A stretch of 64,000 nt of DNA from an uncultured Bacteroidota bacterium (GCA_903835005.1 CAILLK010000157.1:26036-90035), one strand, 5' to 3'; shown: positions 1 through 9,609, counted from the first letter of the stretch. Numbers and translations are program-made. The notes: a model not told the origin generated them from the letters alone.

Positions 1-1
1 C

Positions 2-397
2 GCTGACGACTATCTTACCAAGCCATTCCATTTATCCGAATTAAGTGTGCGGATAGCCGCTATTATCAGGCGTAAAAATGGGATGGGCAATAATCTGATC
101 TCCTTTGAAGAAATTGTTGTTGATGTGCAGGCACATACCGTATCTGTAAATAATCAACCTGTTATCCTCACCCGAAAAGAATTTGAACTGCTGCTTTATT
201 TGGTGATTAATAAAAACAGGGTACTATCGAAAAACACCATTGCCGGGCATATGTGGGGTGATGACATGGATATGGCTGATAGTTATGACTTCATTTATGC
301 CCATATCAAGAACCTGCGAAAGAAATTACTGGCTGCCGGCGCGGGGGATTATATACAAAGTGTATATGGAATGGGCTATAAATTTGCACTGCGTTGA
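2..397 (+). CDS. Response regulator, OmpR/PhoB family (5' end outside window)
   Basis: The reading frame is open from the window edge, so the gene is truncated at its 5' end. The first visible residues, ADDYLTKPF, are the end of a receiver domain and include the conserved Lys-Pro. An OmpR-type winged helix follows: a VSVNNQPVILTRKEFELLLY wing/alpha-1 region, NKNRVLSKNTI, and the recognition helix and C-terminal hairpin ending in VYGMGYKF. It should bind DNA as a phosphorylated dimer and act with the histidine kinase that overlaps its stop codon. The adjacent efflux genes are the likely target, by position only. The phospho-acceptor Asp lies outside the window. Confidence 0.93.
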   Translation, partial: ADDYLTKPFHLSELSVRIAAIIRRKNGMGNNLISFEEIVVDVQAHTVSVNNQPVILTRKEFELLLYLVINKNRVLSKNTIAGHMWGDDMDMADSYDFIYAHIKNLRKKLLAAGAGDYIQSVYGMGYKFALR

Positions 398-1647
398 AAC
401 TGCTCGATAAATACAGCAGGCTGAATATCACAGCCACAATACTTACCTTCATAATAGGTAGCTGCACTTTTTATTTTCTCCTGAATTACATCCTGATACG
501 CGAACTGGACGAACGCCTGCAGGCCGAACAACAGGAGATACAGGCCTATGTAAACACCCATAAATCCCTGCCCGATATTGTAAGGACCAAAGATCAATTT
601 ACGATCTATGAACAGGCCACTGCAAAAGTCAATACTGCTTTCACTACTGTTAAACTAAAACAAAATAATGAACAGGAAGATTACAGGGAAATTAAATTTT
701 CGTTGCTCGCAAGGGATAAATATTACCAGGTAACAGTTGGCACTCCGCTTGATGAGACAGAAGCATTATTACAGGTAATAATCGGTGTTACTATTGCAAT
801 GATCGGCATTATATTACTCATCGGGTTTCTCATTAACCGTATAGTGATAAGGAGGCTTTGGAAACCTTTTTATTCCACAATTGAAAGTGTGAAAAATTAC
901 CACCTCTCTGAGCAGCAGACACTGAAACTGGAGCGTACTGATATCGATGAATTTTCATTGCTGAACCAGAGTATCAATGAAATGGTAGACAGGATACAGC
1001 AGGATTATGGTTCGCTCAAAAACTTTACCGGACAGGCTGCCCATGAAATGCAGACACCCCTGGCCGTTATCCGGACAAAACTGGATACACTGATGCAAAA
1101 TGAAGCCGTACTGGAGAAAAATGCACCGCTTATTACAGATATTGAAAAGGCGGTACATCGCCTGTCGCGCTTACACCAATCGCTTTTATTACTTACAAAA
1201 GTAGAAAACAAGCAGTTTCTGCTCAATGAAAATATAAACCTCGGTAAAATTGTAACCGATAAATATGAAGAATTCGGAGAAATGGCATCGGCCATGAATC
1301 TGGAGGTGAAGGTGGACCTGCAACCTTTGACATTGCTGTTCCATCAGCAACTGGCAGAAATAATTATCGGCAATCTCTTAAACAATGCCATACGCTATAA
1401 CCGTAAGGCGGGAGAAATTGAGGTTACATTGCATGATAGCGTATTGACCGTTGCAAATACCTCAGAAAAAGGGAACCTGGATAATGCAAAATTGTTCAAA
1501 CGATTTTACCGGGATGCCGATTCATCAGAGGGAACAGGGCTAGGATTGTCGATTGTAAAACAGATATGCGATATGGCCGGATACATTATTAGCTACAGGT
1601 TTTATGAAGGCAAGCACGTATTTACGATTATATTCAATCAGCCATAA
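394..1647 (+). CDS. Sensor histidine kinase
   Basis: The product is an inner-membrane sensor kinase of 417 residues. It has TM1 (about 11-34), an extracytoplasmic sensor region of about 90 residues, TM2 (about 125-152), a short HAMP-like linker, a HisKA dimerisation domain with H-box AAHEMQTPL (phospho-acceptor His217), an N-box (NLLNNAIRYN, about 327-336) and a G-box GTGLGLSI (380-387). The usual Asp of the first ATP-lid box appears as Asn in VANTSEKG, which also occurs in some Bacteroidota kinases. The start is TTG, overlapping the regulator's TGA as TTGA, so the two are translationally coupled. It presumably senses an envelope signal and controls the efflux genes downstream. Confidence 0.93.
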   Translation: MKLLDKYSRLNITATILTFIIGSCTFYFLLNYILIRELDERLQAEQQEIQAYVNTHKSLPDIVRTKDQFTIYEQATAKVNTAFTTVKLKQNNEQEDYREIKFSLLARDKYYQVTVGTPLDETEALLQVIIGVTIAMIGIILLIGFLINRIVIRRLWKPFYSTIESVKNYHLSEQQTLKLERTDIDEFSLLNQSINEMVDRIQQDYGSLKNFTGQAAHEMQTPLAVIRTKLDTLMQNEAVLEKNAPLITDIEKAVHRLSRLHQSLLLLTKVENKQFLLNENINLGKIVTDKYEEFGEMASAMNLEVKVDLQPLTLLFHQQLAEIIIGNLLNNAIRYNRKAGEIEVTLHDSVLTVANTSEKGNLDNAKLFKRFYRDADSSEGTGLGLSIVKQICDMAGYIISYRFYEGKHVFTIIFNQP

Positions 1648-1686
1648 TTCCGATTTTATTCAGAATTGGGTTTTTACTTTGCACCA

Positions 1687-2958
1687 ATGAATGTTCCAGT
1701 ATCCAGACTGATGCCATCAATCTTGTTTAAACTAACAGTTTTGATACTGCTGTTGCACTATAGTTATGACTTATCTGGCCAGACAAAAAATCTGGACTAT
1801 TATCTTGGTAAGGGGCTTACGAATAGCCCTGTGCTGAAGGATTACCAGAACCAGGTAAAATCAAATGTCATAGACAGTGAGCGGCTCAGCGCCACTTTCA
1901 GACCACAGGTAACAGGTATCAGTAACAACGCTTATTCGCCGGTAGTCAATGGCTGGGGTTATGACCAGGCAATAAGCAATGGGGCAACCTTTACCGAGAT
2001 GGTTAATGTGAGCCAGACATTTGTAGGAAAGAAAAACCTGGGAACACAATACAAAGGAATTAATTTTCTGAGCGATTCGGTGAGGAACGCTCAGAAGCTT
2101 ACCGAACAGGAGCTGAAAAGAACGGTCACTGCACAATACATCACTGCATTTGGCGACCTGCAGCAACTCAATTTCTATACCGATATAAACCAGATACTTA
2201 AAAACCAGGAAACAATACTTAAAAGACTGACGGAAAATAACATCTACAGGCAGACAGACTACCTAACCTTTCTGGTAACCCTGAAGCAGCAGGAATTGCT
2301 GATGAAACAACTTCAGATTCAGTACCGCAACGATTTTTCGATGCTCAATTATCTATGTGGTATTTTCGATACCAGTGCCGGAATTCTGGAAGAACCGGCC
2401 ATTTCCTTGCAGCAATTGCCCGATACTTCGGCCTCGGCTTTTTTCTACCAGTATAAAACGAACCACCAGAAGCTCGAAAATGAGCGCAACGTTCTTGATT
2501 ACAGTTACAAACCCAGGCTCAGCGCTTTTGCCAATGGAGGCTACAGTTCTACCCTGCTATACCAGGCTTATAAAAACTTTGGCCTTGGTGTTGGCATAAA
2601 TCTGAATGTGCCAATCTATGACGGACACCAGCGGCAGATGCTGCACCGTAAAATAATGCTGAATGAAAACAGCAATGAGAATTATAAAGACTTTTTCGGC
2701 AGGCAATACAGCCAGCAGATCGCCATGTTGCGGCAACAACTGGCGGGTACAGAATCGCTCATAAATGACATCAATGAACAGATAAAATACTCAGATGCGC
2801 TGATAAAAGTAAACGGCAAACTGCTGGAGACAGGCGATGCAAAGATTCCGGATTTTGTGATTGCGATCAATAATTACCTCACTGCAAAAAACCTGCTCAC
2901 ACAGAACAACATCAGCCGCATGCAGATCATCAACCAATTAAATTACTGGAACCGATAA
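1687..2958 (+). CDS. TolC-like outer-membrane efflux channel
   Basis: This is an outer-membrane factor of about 423 residues with an N-terminal signal peptide (hydrophobic ILFKLTVLILLL) and long amphipathic helical stretches typical of TolC/NodT proteins. The C-terminal half repeats the helix/strand pattern (NLNVPIYDGHQRQMLHRK is a characteristic OMF segment). It would form the exit duct for the adaptor and RND pump encoded next. I chose ATG 1687. The frame extends to a TTG at 1666, and a second ATG at 1711 gives a shorter signal peptide. A TACTTTG sequence at 1675-1681 resembles a promoter -7 box and would favour 1711 if used. Confidence 0.88.
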   Translation: MNVPVSRLMPSILFKLTVLILLLHYSYDLSGQTKNLDYYLGKGLTNSPVLKDYQNQVKSNVIDSERLSATFRPQVTGISNNAYSPVVNGWGYDQAISNGATFTEMVNVSQTFVGKKNLGTQYKGINFLSDSVRNAQKLTEQELKRTVTAQYITAFGDLQQLNFYTDINQILKNQETILKRLTENNIYRQTDYLTFLVTLKQQELLMKQLQIQYRNDFSMLNYLCGIFDTSAGILEEPAISLQQLPDTSASAFFYQYKTNHQKLENERNVLDYSYKPRLSAFANGGYSSTLLYQAYKNFGLGVGINLNVPIYDGHQRQMLHRKIMLNENSNENYKDFFGRQYSQQIAMLRQQLAGTESLINDINEQIKYSDALIKVNGKLLETGDAKIPDFVIAINNYLTAKNLLTQNNISRMQIINQLNYWNR

Positions 2959-2968
2959 ATATCAGCTC

Positions 2969-3904
2969 ATGGTAAACTTATTCAAGAATACAATTTTTTT
3001 CCTCCTCCTGATTACTATGGGTTTGCCTTCCTGCAAAGGGCCTGAGAAAAAAGAGACAAATGATGAGAAAATTGAAGCAGGTACACCGGTAACAGTTGCA
3101 ACTATTGGCAATGATGCACTTGCCGAATATACCGACCTGAATGCAACAGCCACCTTTCTGCAAAAGAACTATGTGAAGGCCAATGTAAATGGATATATTC
3201 AGTCGGTAAATGCTGCCCCGGGTAAGTTTGTATCGGGCGGGCAAACGTTGTTTGTTATCAAAACCAAAGAAGCCCAGAGCCTTGATAATACCGTAAATAA
3301 ACTGGATCCTTCCTTTAAATTTTCAGGCGTAAATAACATTAAAGCAAGCGCTACCGGATACATTACCCAGCTCAATCACCAGGCAGGTGATTATGTTCAG
3401 GACGGCGAGCAGCTTGCCATTATCAGCAATCAGAACAGCTTTGCATTTATATTGAATCTGCCATACGAACTGAAACAATACCTGAATACAAATAGCACAG
3501 TAGACATGACCCTGCCCGATGGCACAAAACTGAAAGGCAGGGTTACAGAATCAATGCCGAGTGTAGATGCTGCAACACAGACCCTGAATGTAGTGATTAA
3601 AGTGCCGGAAGCTGATAAACTGCCTGAGAACCTGATTGCCAAAGTGCGTATAGTAAAGACCAATAAGGCATCGGCGATTTCTTTGCCCAAAGCAGCAATA
3701 CTCACCAATGACGTGCAAAGCGAATTCTGGGTAATGAAGATGCTCGATTCAGTTACTGCGGTTAAAGTGCCTATAAAAAAAGGCATAGAAACAAATGAAC
3801 GGGTGGAAATTCTGGAGCCGGCATTTACAGCAAAAGATAAAATACTGATTACCGGAAATTATGGATTGCCGGATACCGCAAAGGTGAGAATTGTAACAAA
3901 TTAG
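2969..3904 (+). CDS. RND efflux periplasmic adaptor (membrane fusion lipoprotein)
   Basis: This adaptor of 311 residues has a lipoprotein signal peptide with lipobox LPSC (Cys22). The barrel-sandwich/lipoyl halves follow (VKANVNGYIQSVNAAPGKFV and IKASATGYITQLNHQAGDYV), then a beta-barrel region. The helical hairpin between the lipoyl halves is very short, unlike AcrA, which suggests a reduced contact surface with the OMF. It bridges the inner-membrane RND pump and the TolC-like channel. It lies 10 bases after the channel gene. The pump is separated from it by an inserted nuclease gene, so adaptor and pump are split by an unrelated ORF. Confidence 0.9.
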   Translation: MVNLFKNTIFFLLLITMGLPSCKGPEKKETNDEKIEAGTPVTVATIGNDALAEYTDLNATATFLQKNYVKANVNGYIQSVNAAPGKFVSGGQTLFVIKTKEAQSLDNTVNKLDPSFKFSGVNNIKASATGYITQLNHQAGDYVQDGEQLAIISNQNSFAFILNLPYELKQYLNTNSTVDMTLPDGTKLKGRVTESMPSVDAATQTLNVVIKVPEADKLPENLIAKVRIVKTNKASAISLPKAAILTNDVQSEFWVMKMLDSVTAVKVPIKKGIETNERVEILEPAFTAKDKILITGNYGLPDTAKVRIVTN

Positions 3905-3907
3905 AGG

Positions 3908-5044
3908 ATGAAAAGGATAAAAAAACAGACTATTGAATCATTGGTTGCAGAGATACTGCAAACAACTCTGTTTTTTCAAAACCAGGCGCAAAAACAAGTC
4001 AATATTGCGCTAACCCTGAGAAACTGGGCCATAGGCCACTATCTTTTTGAGTATGAACAGAATGGCAGCGACAGGGCCGAATATGGAGAACAGCTTTATA
4101 AGAATATATCCCGAAGACTTGCCCATTCAGGATTAAGAGGATTATCGTTTACCACTCTCCATCTTTGCAAGCAATTTTACCTGGCATATCCTCAAATTGT
4201 TCAGACAGTGTCTGAACAATACGGGTTAAATAAATTTAAAATATCAAAATCGGATTCCGATAAAAATCTGTCACGCAAAAAGATTATTCAGACACCGTCT
4301 GAACAATTTAGAACAGCCCCGGACCTGTTAATTAACAGGCTGAGTTTTTCTCATTTCATAGAACTTCTGAAGACGGAGGGACTGAAAAGAACTTTTTATG
4401 AAACAGAAGCATTAAAGAACAGCTGGTCGGTCCGTGATTTACAGCGTGCTGTAAACAGTATGCTTTATGAGCGTACAGGGCTTAGCACAAAGAAAAAAGC
4501 AACTATCAGGAAGCAACCAAAAAGCAAATCGCCGGAATCAATATCCGAATTGATCCGGGATCCTTACTTACTGGAGTTTTTAGGTCTTGAAGAAAAACAT
4601 GAATACACTGAACAAGAACTTGAACAAGCAATCATAGACCATTTGCAATCTTTTCTTATTGAATTGGGCAGAGGTTTTTGTTTTGAAGCCCGGCAAAGGA
4701 GAATTACATTCGACAATAAGCATTACAGGATAGACCTTGTTTTCTATCACCGCATATTGAAATGCCATGTACTGATAGATCTTAAAGTTGGCGAGTTTGA
4801 CCATGCAGATGCAGGGCAAATGAATGTGTACCTGAATTATTTCAAAGAAAACGAAATGGCAGATGGCGACAAACCACCCATAGGTATTATTTTATGTGCA
4901 AATAAAAACGAAAACCTGGCGCGATATGCTACTACAGGCCTGCCGCAAAAAGTATTTGTATCAAAATACCTGGTAAACTTACCGAGTGAAACCCAACTGA
5001 TAAACATCATAAAAGCAGAACAAAAGAAACTGAATAAAGGATAA
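3908..5044 (+). CDS. YhcG/DUF1016-type PD-(D/E)XK nuclease
   Basis: The 378-residue product has an N-terminal DUF1016 helical domain (about 10-175: LRNWAIGHYLFEYEQNG, LSFTTLHLCKQFYLAYPQI, WSVRDLQRAVNSMLYERTG). The C-terminal part is a PD-(D/E)XK nuclease-like domain (about 215-378) with RIDLVFYH (Asp276) and LIDLKVGEF (Asp291, Lys293) in the spacing of the YhcG active site. YhcG proteins are widespread, often mobile or beside restriction systems, and their role is poorly defined. The gene starts 3 bases after the adaptor and ends 46 bases before the pump. Residues about 96-134 hold two repeats, QTVSEQ and QTPSEQ, each encoded by a DNA palindrome. It is probably an insertion into the efflux operon. 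Confidence 0.88.
   Translation: MKRIKKQTIESLVAEILQTTLFFQNQAQKQVNIALTLRNWAIGHYLFEYEQNGSDRAEYGEQLYKNISRRLAHSGLRGLSFTTLHLCKQFYLAYPQIVQTVSEQYGLNKFKISKSDSDKNLSRKKIIQTPSEQFRTAPDLLINRLSFSHFIELLKTEGLKRTFYETEALKNSWSVRDLQRAVNSMLYERTGLSTKKKATIRKQPKSKSPESISELIRDPYLLEFLGLEEKHEYTEQELEQAIIDHLQSFLIELGRGFCFEARQRRITFDNKHYRIDLVFYHRILKCHVLIDLKVGEFDHADAGQMNVYLNYFKENEMADGDKPPIGIILCANKNENLARYATTGLPQKVFVSKYLVNLPSETQLINIIKAEQKKLNKG
4196..4220. repeat. Intragenic palindrome, copy 1
   Basis: A perfect inverted repeat lies inside the nuclease gene: 12-base arms ATTGTTCAGACA and TGTCTGAACAAT around a single G. It is read in frame as IVQTVSEQ. It matches the second copy 87 bases downstream at 22 of 25 positions. Confidence 0.85.
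4283..4307. repeat. Intragenic palindrome, copy 2
   Basis: This is the second 25-base inverted repeat, with 11-base arms ATTATTCAGAC and GTCTGAACAAT (one mismatch) around ACC. It is in the same reading frame as copy 1, offset by exactly 29 codons, and encodes IIQTPSEQ. The protein between and around the copies is low-complexity linker. Confidence 0.8.
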
Positions 5045-5090
5045 CCAATAACATTACTGTTGTCAAAAAAAATCAGATTTCAGAAAGCAA

Positions 5091-8000
5091 ATGAAGAACT
5101 TTTTCGTTTCCTACAAGCAGCCACTGACCGTTGTTCTCGTAATGATCATTATGGGGGGCATGTTTTCCTACAGCAGGCTGCAGACGGCTTTGTTTCCGGA
5201 GATCACTTTTCCCAAAATAAAGATCATTGCAGATGCGGGTTTGCAGCCGGTGAATAAAATGATGGTAACAGTTACCAAACCTTTGGAAAACGCCATCAAG
5301 CAGGTACCTGATCTTAAAACAATACGCAGCACTACCAGCCGGGGAAGTTGTGAAATATCGGCTTACATGAACTGGGACGGCAATATAGACCTGGATAAAC
5401 AGAGGATAGAATCTAAAATTGCCGAAATAAGAAACTCACTGCCACCGGATGTGGACATCACAGTTGAGAAAATGAACCCGTCAATACTACCGGTAATGGG
5501 GTATACACTTGAGAGTAGTACAAAATCGCCTATCGAACTGAAGCAACTGGCTAATTATACCATCAAACCATTTCTGTCGCAGGTTGAAGGGATTGCTGAA
5601 ATCAGGATTATAGGCGGAAAACAAAAGGAATACTGGGTAACCCTCGACCGGCAGAAAATGACTGCCATCGGCATTTCGCCTGATTCAATTGGCGCTGCTC
5701 TTGCGAACACCAATTTTATAAAAACAAACGGCTACCTCACTGATTACCGATATCTGTACTTGTCGGTTACCGATGCTCAGGTACATACCACTGAAGATAT
5801 AGGAAACACCATAGTACGCAATGATGGCAAGCGGATCATTTATCTGAAAGATTTTGCCACGGTGCAGGTTCATGATGCCAATGAATACGTAAAAATCAAC
5901 GCAAATGGCAGGGAAGGCATTCTTGTTGCGGTTATCAAACAACCCAATTCCAACCTGGTTGATGTGTCTGAACTGATAGAAAAGAAAGTCGCAGAACTGA
6001 AGCACATATTGCCCGGGGATGTAACGATAAAGCCATATTATGTTCAGGCCGATTTTGTAAAAGATTCGGTGAAGAGCGTTACAGATAGTTTATGGATAGG
6101 GCTGGCACTGGCAATAATAGTTGCCATGATCTTTCTTCGTTCATTGAAAGCCAGCGCTACTATTTTAATAACTATACCTGTTACTCTTTGCCTCACCCTT
6201 GTTGTATTGTATACCGTGGGTTACACTTTCAATATCATGACCCTTGGCGCCATTGCAGCTGCAATCGGCCTGATAATTGACGATGCGATTGTGGTAGTGG
6301 AACAGATACACCGCACCCATGAAGAACATCCGGAAGAACCTACAACAACATTAATTCCCAAAGCTATAAGGTACCTGTTTCCTGCAATGGTGGGATCATC
6401 GATAAGCACGATAGTTATCTTCCTTCCGTTTGTATTGATGAGCGGTGTTGCAGGCGCTTATTTCAAGGTAATGACCAATACCATGATCATTACATTGATC
6501 TGTTCTTTCTTCGTTACCTGGATCGGCCTGCCTGTAGTTTACCTCGTTCTCTCCCGCAGCCGGAAGAAGCCACTTAAAGCGATGAATGCACATGATGTAA
6601 AAAGTCAGAGATGGGTTTCGTTCTTTATCCGCAAGCCAATATTCAGCCTGGTTATTGTGGGAGCAATGATTTTTTCTATTGTCTACGTATTACCCCGGCT
6701 TGAAACCGGCTTCCTCCCCGAAATGGATGAGGGCAGTATAGTACTGGATTACAGTTCGCCGCCGGGTACATCGCTTGAAGAAACGGATAGAATACTGAGG
6801 CAGGTGGAAAAACTGATTGTTGCCACACCCGAAGTAGCAGCCTATTCCCGCAGAACCGGAACTCAGATGGGGTTCTTTATCACTGAGCCAAACAGGGGTG
6901 ATTACCTGATACAGCTAAAAAAGAGCCGGGATAAAAAAACAGAAGAAGTAATAAGCGATCTCAGAAAAAAAATCGAAGCGACCCAACCGGCGTTGCGCAT
7001 CGATTTCGGGCAGGTAATCAGCGATATGCTGGGCGACCTGATGACTTCTGTTCAACCCATTGAGATAAAGATTTTCGGGGATAACCAACAGAAATTGCAA
7101 CAACTTTCGGGGCAGGTAGCCGAAATTGTTTCAGGAGTAAAAGGTACTGCAGATGTTTTTAATGGCATTGTAATTGCAGGGCCGTCAGTAAGGGTTATTC
7201 CTGATTATGCCCGTCTCACCCAGTTTGGTATTTCACCGGCAGGGTTGCAATACCAGCTGCAGAATTCCCTGGAAGGGAACATAGTGGGTACTTTGCTGGA
7301 GAAGGAACAGCTATCGAATATCAGGATGGTTTATCCCGGCAGCCGGAAGGTGAGCGCTGCCGACCTGCAGCAATTGCAGGTATTTTTACCAAATGGCAAA
7401 CTGACTCCTATTAACAGCCTTGCAACTATAGTGATAGATTCCGGTGATGCCGAAATACAGAGAGAAAATATACAGTCGATGGGCGTAGTAACCGGCCGGC
7501 TGGAGAAACGGGATCTGGGCAGTGTTATTGCAGATTTACAAAAGGAAATCGGTTCAAAAATAGCGCTGCCCCAAGGCTACCATATAGAGTATGGGGGCTC
7601 GTTTGCCGACCAGCAAAAGTCGTTCCGGGAATTGCTGATGATACTCATTTCATCCAGCCTGCTGGTATTTGGCGTTGTGCTGTTTTTATTCCGTGATTTC
7701 CGTGTGGCACTGCTGATTGTATTGCTGGCAGTACTGGGTATATCCGGCAGTTATCTTGCATTGTTTCTTACCCATACGCCGCTCAATGTGGGCAGCTATA
7801 CCGGCCTTATTATGATAGTAGGTATCATAGGTGAGAATGCCATCTTCACATACCTGCAGTTCCGCGATGCCATTTTAGAAAAAGGGGTTGATGAAGCCAT
7901 TATTTATTCCATCTCTACACGCCTGCGCCCTAAATTAATGACTGCGCTGGGCGCCATTATCGCTCTTATGCCCCTGGCATTGGGTATAGGTACCGGAGCC

Positions 8001-8108
8001 CAGTTGCACCAGCCACTTGCAATATCTGTAATTGGGGGGTTTATTATTGCCTTGCCATTGCTGCTGATAGTTCTGCCATCCATGCTACGGATATTATATA
8101 AAAAATAG
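5091..8108 (+). CDS. RND-family efflux permease
   Basis: This inner-membrane, proton-driven exporter has 1005 residues, the usual RND length. An N-terminal TM1 is followed by a porter loop, TM2-6 (about 330-490), a second loop and the C-terminal TM bundle (about 850-1000). TM4 has the charged pair GLIIDDAIVVVEQ (Asp397, Asp398), as in HAE-type pumps. In the equivalent of AcrB TM10 the motif is GIIGENAIF with Glu915 where AcrB has the relay Lys, so proton coupling may differ from AcrB. It would work with the TolC-like channel and lipoprotein adaptor upstream. The substrate cannot be read from sequence. Confidence 0.93.
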   Translation: MKNFFVSYKQPLTVVLVMIIMGGMFSYSRLQTALFPEITFPKIKIIADAGLQPVNKMMVTVTKPLENAIKQVPDLKTIRSTTSRGSCEISAYMNWDGNIDLDKQRIESKIAEIRNSLPPDVDITVEKMNPSILPVMGYTLESSTKSPIELKQLANYTIKPFLSQVEGIAEIRIIGGKQKEYWVTLDRQKMTAIGISPDSIGAALANTNFIKTNGYLTDYRYLYLSVTDAQVHTTEDIGNTIVRNDGKRIIYLKDFATVQVHDANEYVKINANGREGILVAVIKQPNSNLVDVSELIEKKVAELKHILPGDVTIKPYYVQADFVKDSVKSVTDSLWIGLALAIIVAMIFLRSLKASATILITIPVTLCLTLVVLYTVGYTFNIMTLGAIAAAIGLIIDDAIVVVEQIHRTHEEHPEEPTTTLIPKAIRYLFPAMVGSSISTIVIFLPFVLMSGVAGAYFKVMTNTMIITLICSFFVTWIGLPVVYLVLSRSRKKPLKAMNAHDVKSQRWVSFFIRKPIFSLVIVGAMIFSIVYVLPRLETGFLPEMDEGSIVLDYSSPPGTSLEETDRILRQVEKLIVATPEVAAYSRRTGTQMGFFITEPNRGDYLIQLKKSRDKKTEEVISDLRKKIEATQPALRIDFGQVISDMLGDLMTSVQPIEIKIFGDNQQKLQQLSGQVAEIVSGVKGTADVFNGIVIAGPSVRVIPDYARLTQFGISPAGLQYQLQNSLEGNIVGTLLEKEQLSNIRMVYPGSRKVSAADLQQLQVFLPNGKLTPINSLATIVIDSGDAEIQRENIQSMGVVTGRLEKRDLGSVIADLQKEIGSKIALPQGYHIEYGGSFADQQKSFRELLMILISSSLLVFGVVLFLFRDFRVALLIVLLAVLGISGSYLALFLTHTPLNVGSYTGLIMIVGIIGENAIFTYLQFRDAILEKGVDEAIIYSISTRLRPKLMTALGAIIALMPLALGIGTGAQLHQPLAISVIGGFIIALPLLLIVLPSMLRILYKK

Positions 8109-8208
8109 TGGAAGCCTTACCACCTGCTGCAGACTTCAACCAGCAAGCTTAAATTCATTTTTGATCCTGAAATCCTAAACACGACTTCATCAATTTAGAT
8201 AATAAAAG

Positions 8209-8216
8209 TATTTTTG
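8209..8216 (+). promoter_or_regulatory. Candidate TAnnTTTG promoter box
   Basis: TATTTTTG lies 7 bases before the MBOAT start codon and matches the Bacteroidota -7 consensus TAnnTTTG. No clear TTTG -33 element is visible. It would start the glycan-modification cluster. Confidence 0.45.
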
Positions 8217-8223
8217 AAGCCGT

Positions 8224-9609
8224 ATGACTTTTATATCACTCCAGTTCCTGGTCTTCTTCATGGTGGTAACACTTTGGTTTTTCAGATTGAAAAACCAGAA
8301 TGGACGCATATGGTTGCTGCTTATTGCCAGTTGCTATTTTTATATGTCCTTTATACCAGAGTATATCCTGATTCTGGGTGGAACTATTATTGTTGATTAC
8401 TTCGCTGGTATACAGATTGAAAAAAGTGAAGGCAGCAACCGTAAATTCTGGTTGGTGCTGAGTATTATTGCCAATATCGGTACCCTTGCAGTATTTAAAT
8501 ACTACAACTTTTTTATCGACAATATTCATACAGGTTTTCTGTTTTTCGGGAAACCACTTCAGCTGCAATTGTTAAAAATGGCATTGCCTATAGGGCTCTC
8601 ATTTCACACTTTCCAGGCACTGAGCTATACTATTGAAGTATATCGCAGAAAGCAACCTGCCGAAAGGAATTTTGTTGTTTATGCCCTGTATGTAATGTTC
8701 TATCCTCAATTGGTGGCCGGCCCTATTGAGCGGCCACAGAATGTAATACCACAGCTTAAGGAGTTCAGGCCCTATAACTGGGATAATGTAAAAGAAGGGC
8801 TGGCGCGAATGTGTTGGGGATTTTTTAAGAAAGTGGTCATAGCCGACAGGCTTGCAATGGTTGTTGAGCGTACCTTCGGGCATACCGCCGAAACTTCATC
8901 TGCTGCGTTGTTTATCGGCGCGGTATTTTATTCATTCCAGATATACTGCGATTTTTCAGGCTACTCAGATATTGCTTTGGGCGCTGCAAAAGTGATGAAC
9001 ATCCGTTTGATGGAAAATTTCAAACAACCTTATTTATCCGGCAGTCTCAGCGAATTCTGGACCAGGTGGCACATATCCCTCTCTACCTGGTTTCGCGATT
9101 ATTTATATATACCACTCGGCGGAAACAGAAAAGGAGAATGGAGGAGACGTGTGAATATTATGGTGGTATTCCTGCTCAGCGGGCTGTGGCACGGCGCTAA
9201 CTGGACTTTTATTATCTGGGGATTGCTTCATGGGCTATTTGTATTGATATTAGTCAGTAAGATCAATACAGGGAATTCTGCAATACGGAAAATCTTCAGT
9301 GTTTTATTCAATTTCATTGTTGTTACCTTTTTGTGGATATTTTTCCGTGCAGAAAATCTTGCCGCTGCATGGATATATATTAAATCGATCTGCTCTTTCA
9401 GAGGTGGTTCAAATTTTATCACATTAAGCCCCGCCGAATTTATTTTCTCATTACTCGTTATTATGATAATGTTATTGCGCGAAAAATACCTGCCCCGGCA
9501 TATTATCAGCCAGAACAGCCGTTTTTGGATTTACCTTTTCAGCATGGTCATTATCTGTTATTTCTTTGGCGTGTTTAAAGAAAATCAATTTATTTACTTC
9601 CAGTTTTAG
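8224..9609 (+). CDS. MBOAT-family membrane O-acyltransferase (AlgI-like)
   Basis: The 461-residue polytopic protein carries the full AlgI/DltB signature: PIGLSFHTFQALSYTIEVYR, YPQLVAGPIERP, then FWTRWHISLSTWFRDYLYIP (His283) and LSGLWHGANWTF with the presumed catalytic His323. MBOAT proteins of this group move acyl (usually acetyl) groups across the inner membrane to a partner that places them on exported polysaccharide or cell-wall polymer. The two downstream SGNH-like proteins, starting 3 bases after this stop codon, are the natural partners. The five membrane glycosyltransferase-like genes that follow may make the acceptor glycan. Confidence 0.92.
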   Translation: MTFISLQFLVFFMVVTLWFFRLKNQNGRIWLLLIASCYFYMSFIPEYILILGGTIIVDYFAGIQIEKSEGSNRKFWLVLSIIANIGTLAVFKYYNFFIDNIHTGFLFFGKPLQLQLLKMALPIGLSFHTFQALSYTIEVYRRKQPAERNFVVYALYVMFYPQLVAGPIERPQNVIPQLKEFRPYNWDNVKEGLARMCWGFFKKVVIADRLAMVVERTFGHTAETSSAALFIGAVFYSFQIYCDFSGYSDIALGAAKVMNIRLMENFKQPYLSGSLSEFWTRWHISLSTWFRDYLYIPLGGNRKGEWRRRVNIMVVFLLSGLWHGANWTFIIWGLLHGLFVLILVSKINTGNSAIRKIFSVLFNFIVVTFLWIFFRAENLAAAWIYIKSICSFRGGSNFITLSPAEFIFSLLVIMIMLLREKYLPRHIISQNSRFWIYLFSMVIICYFFGVFKENQFIYFQF

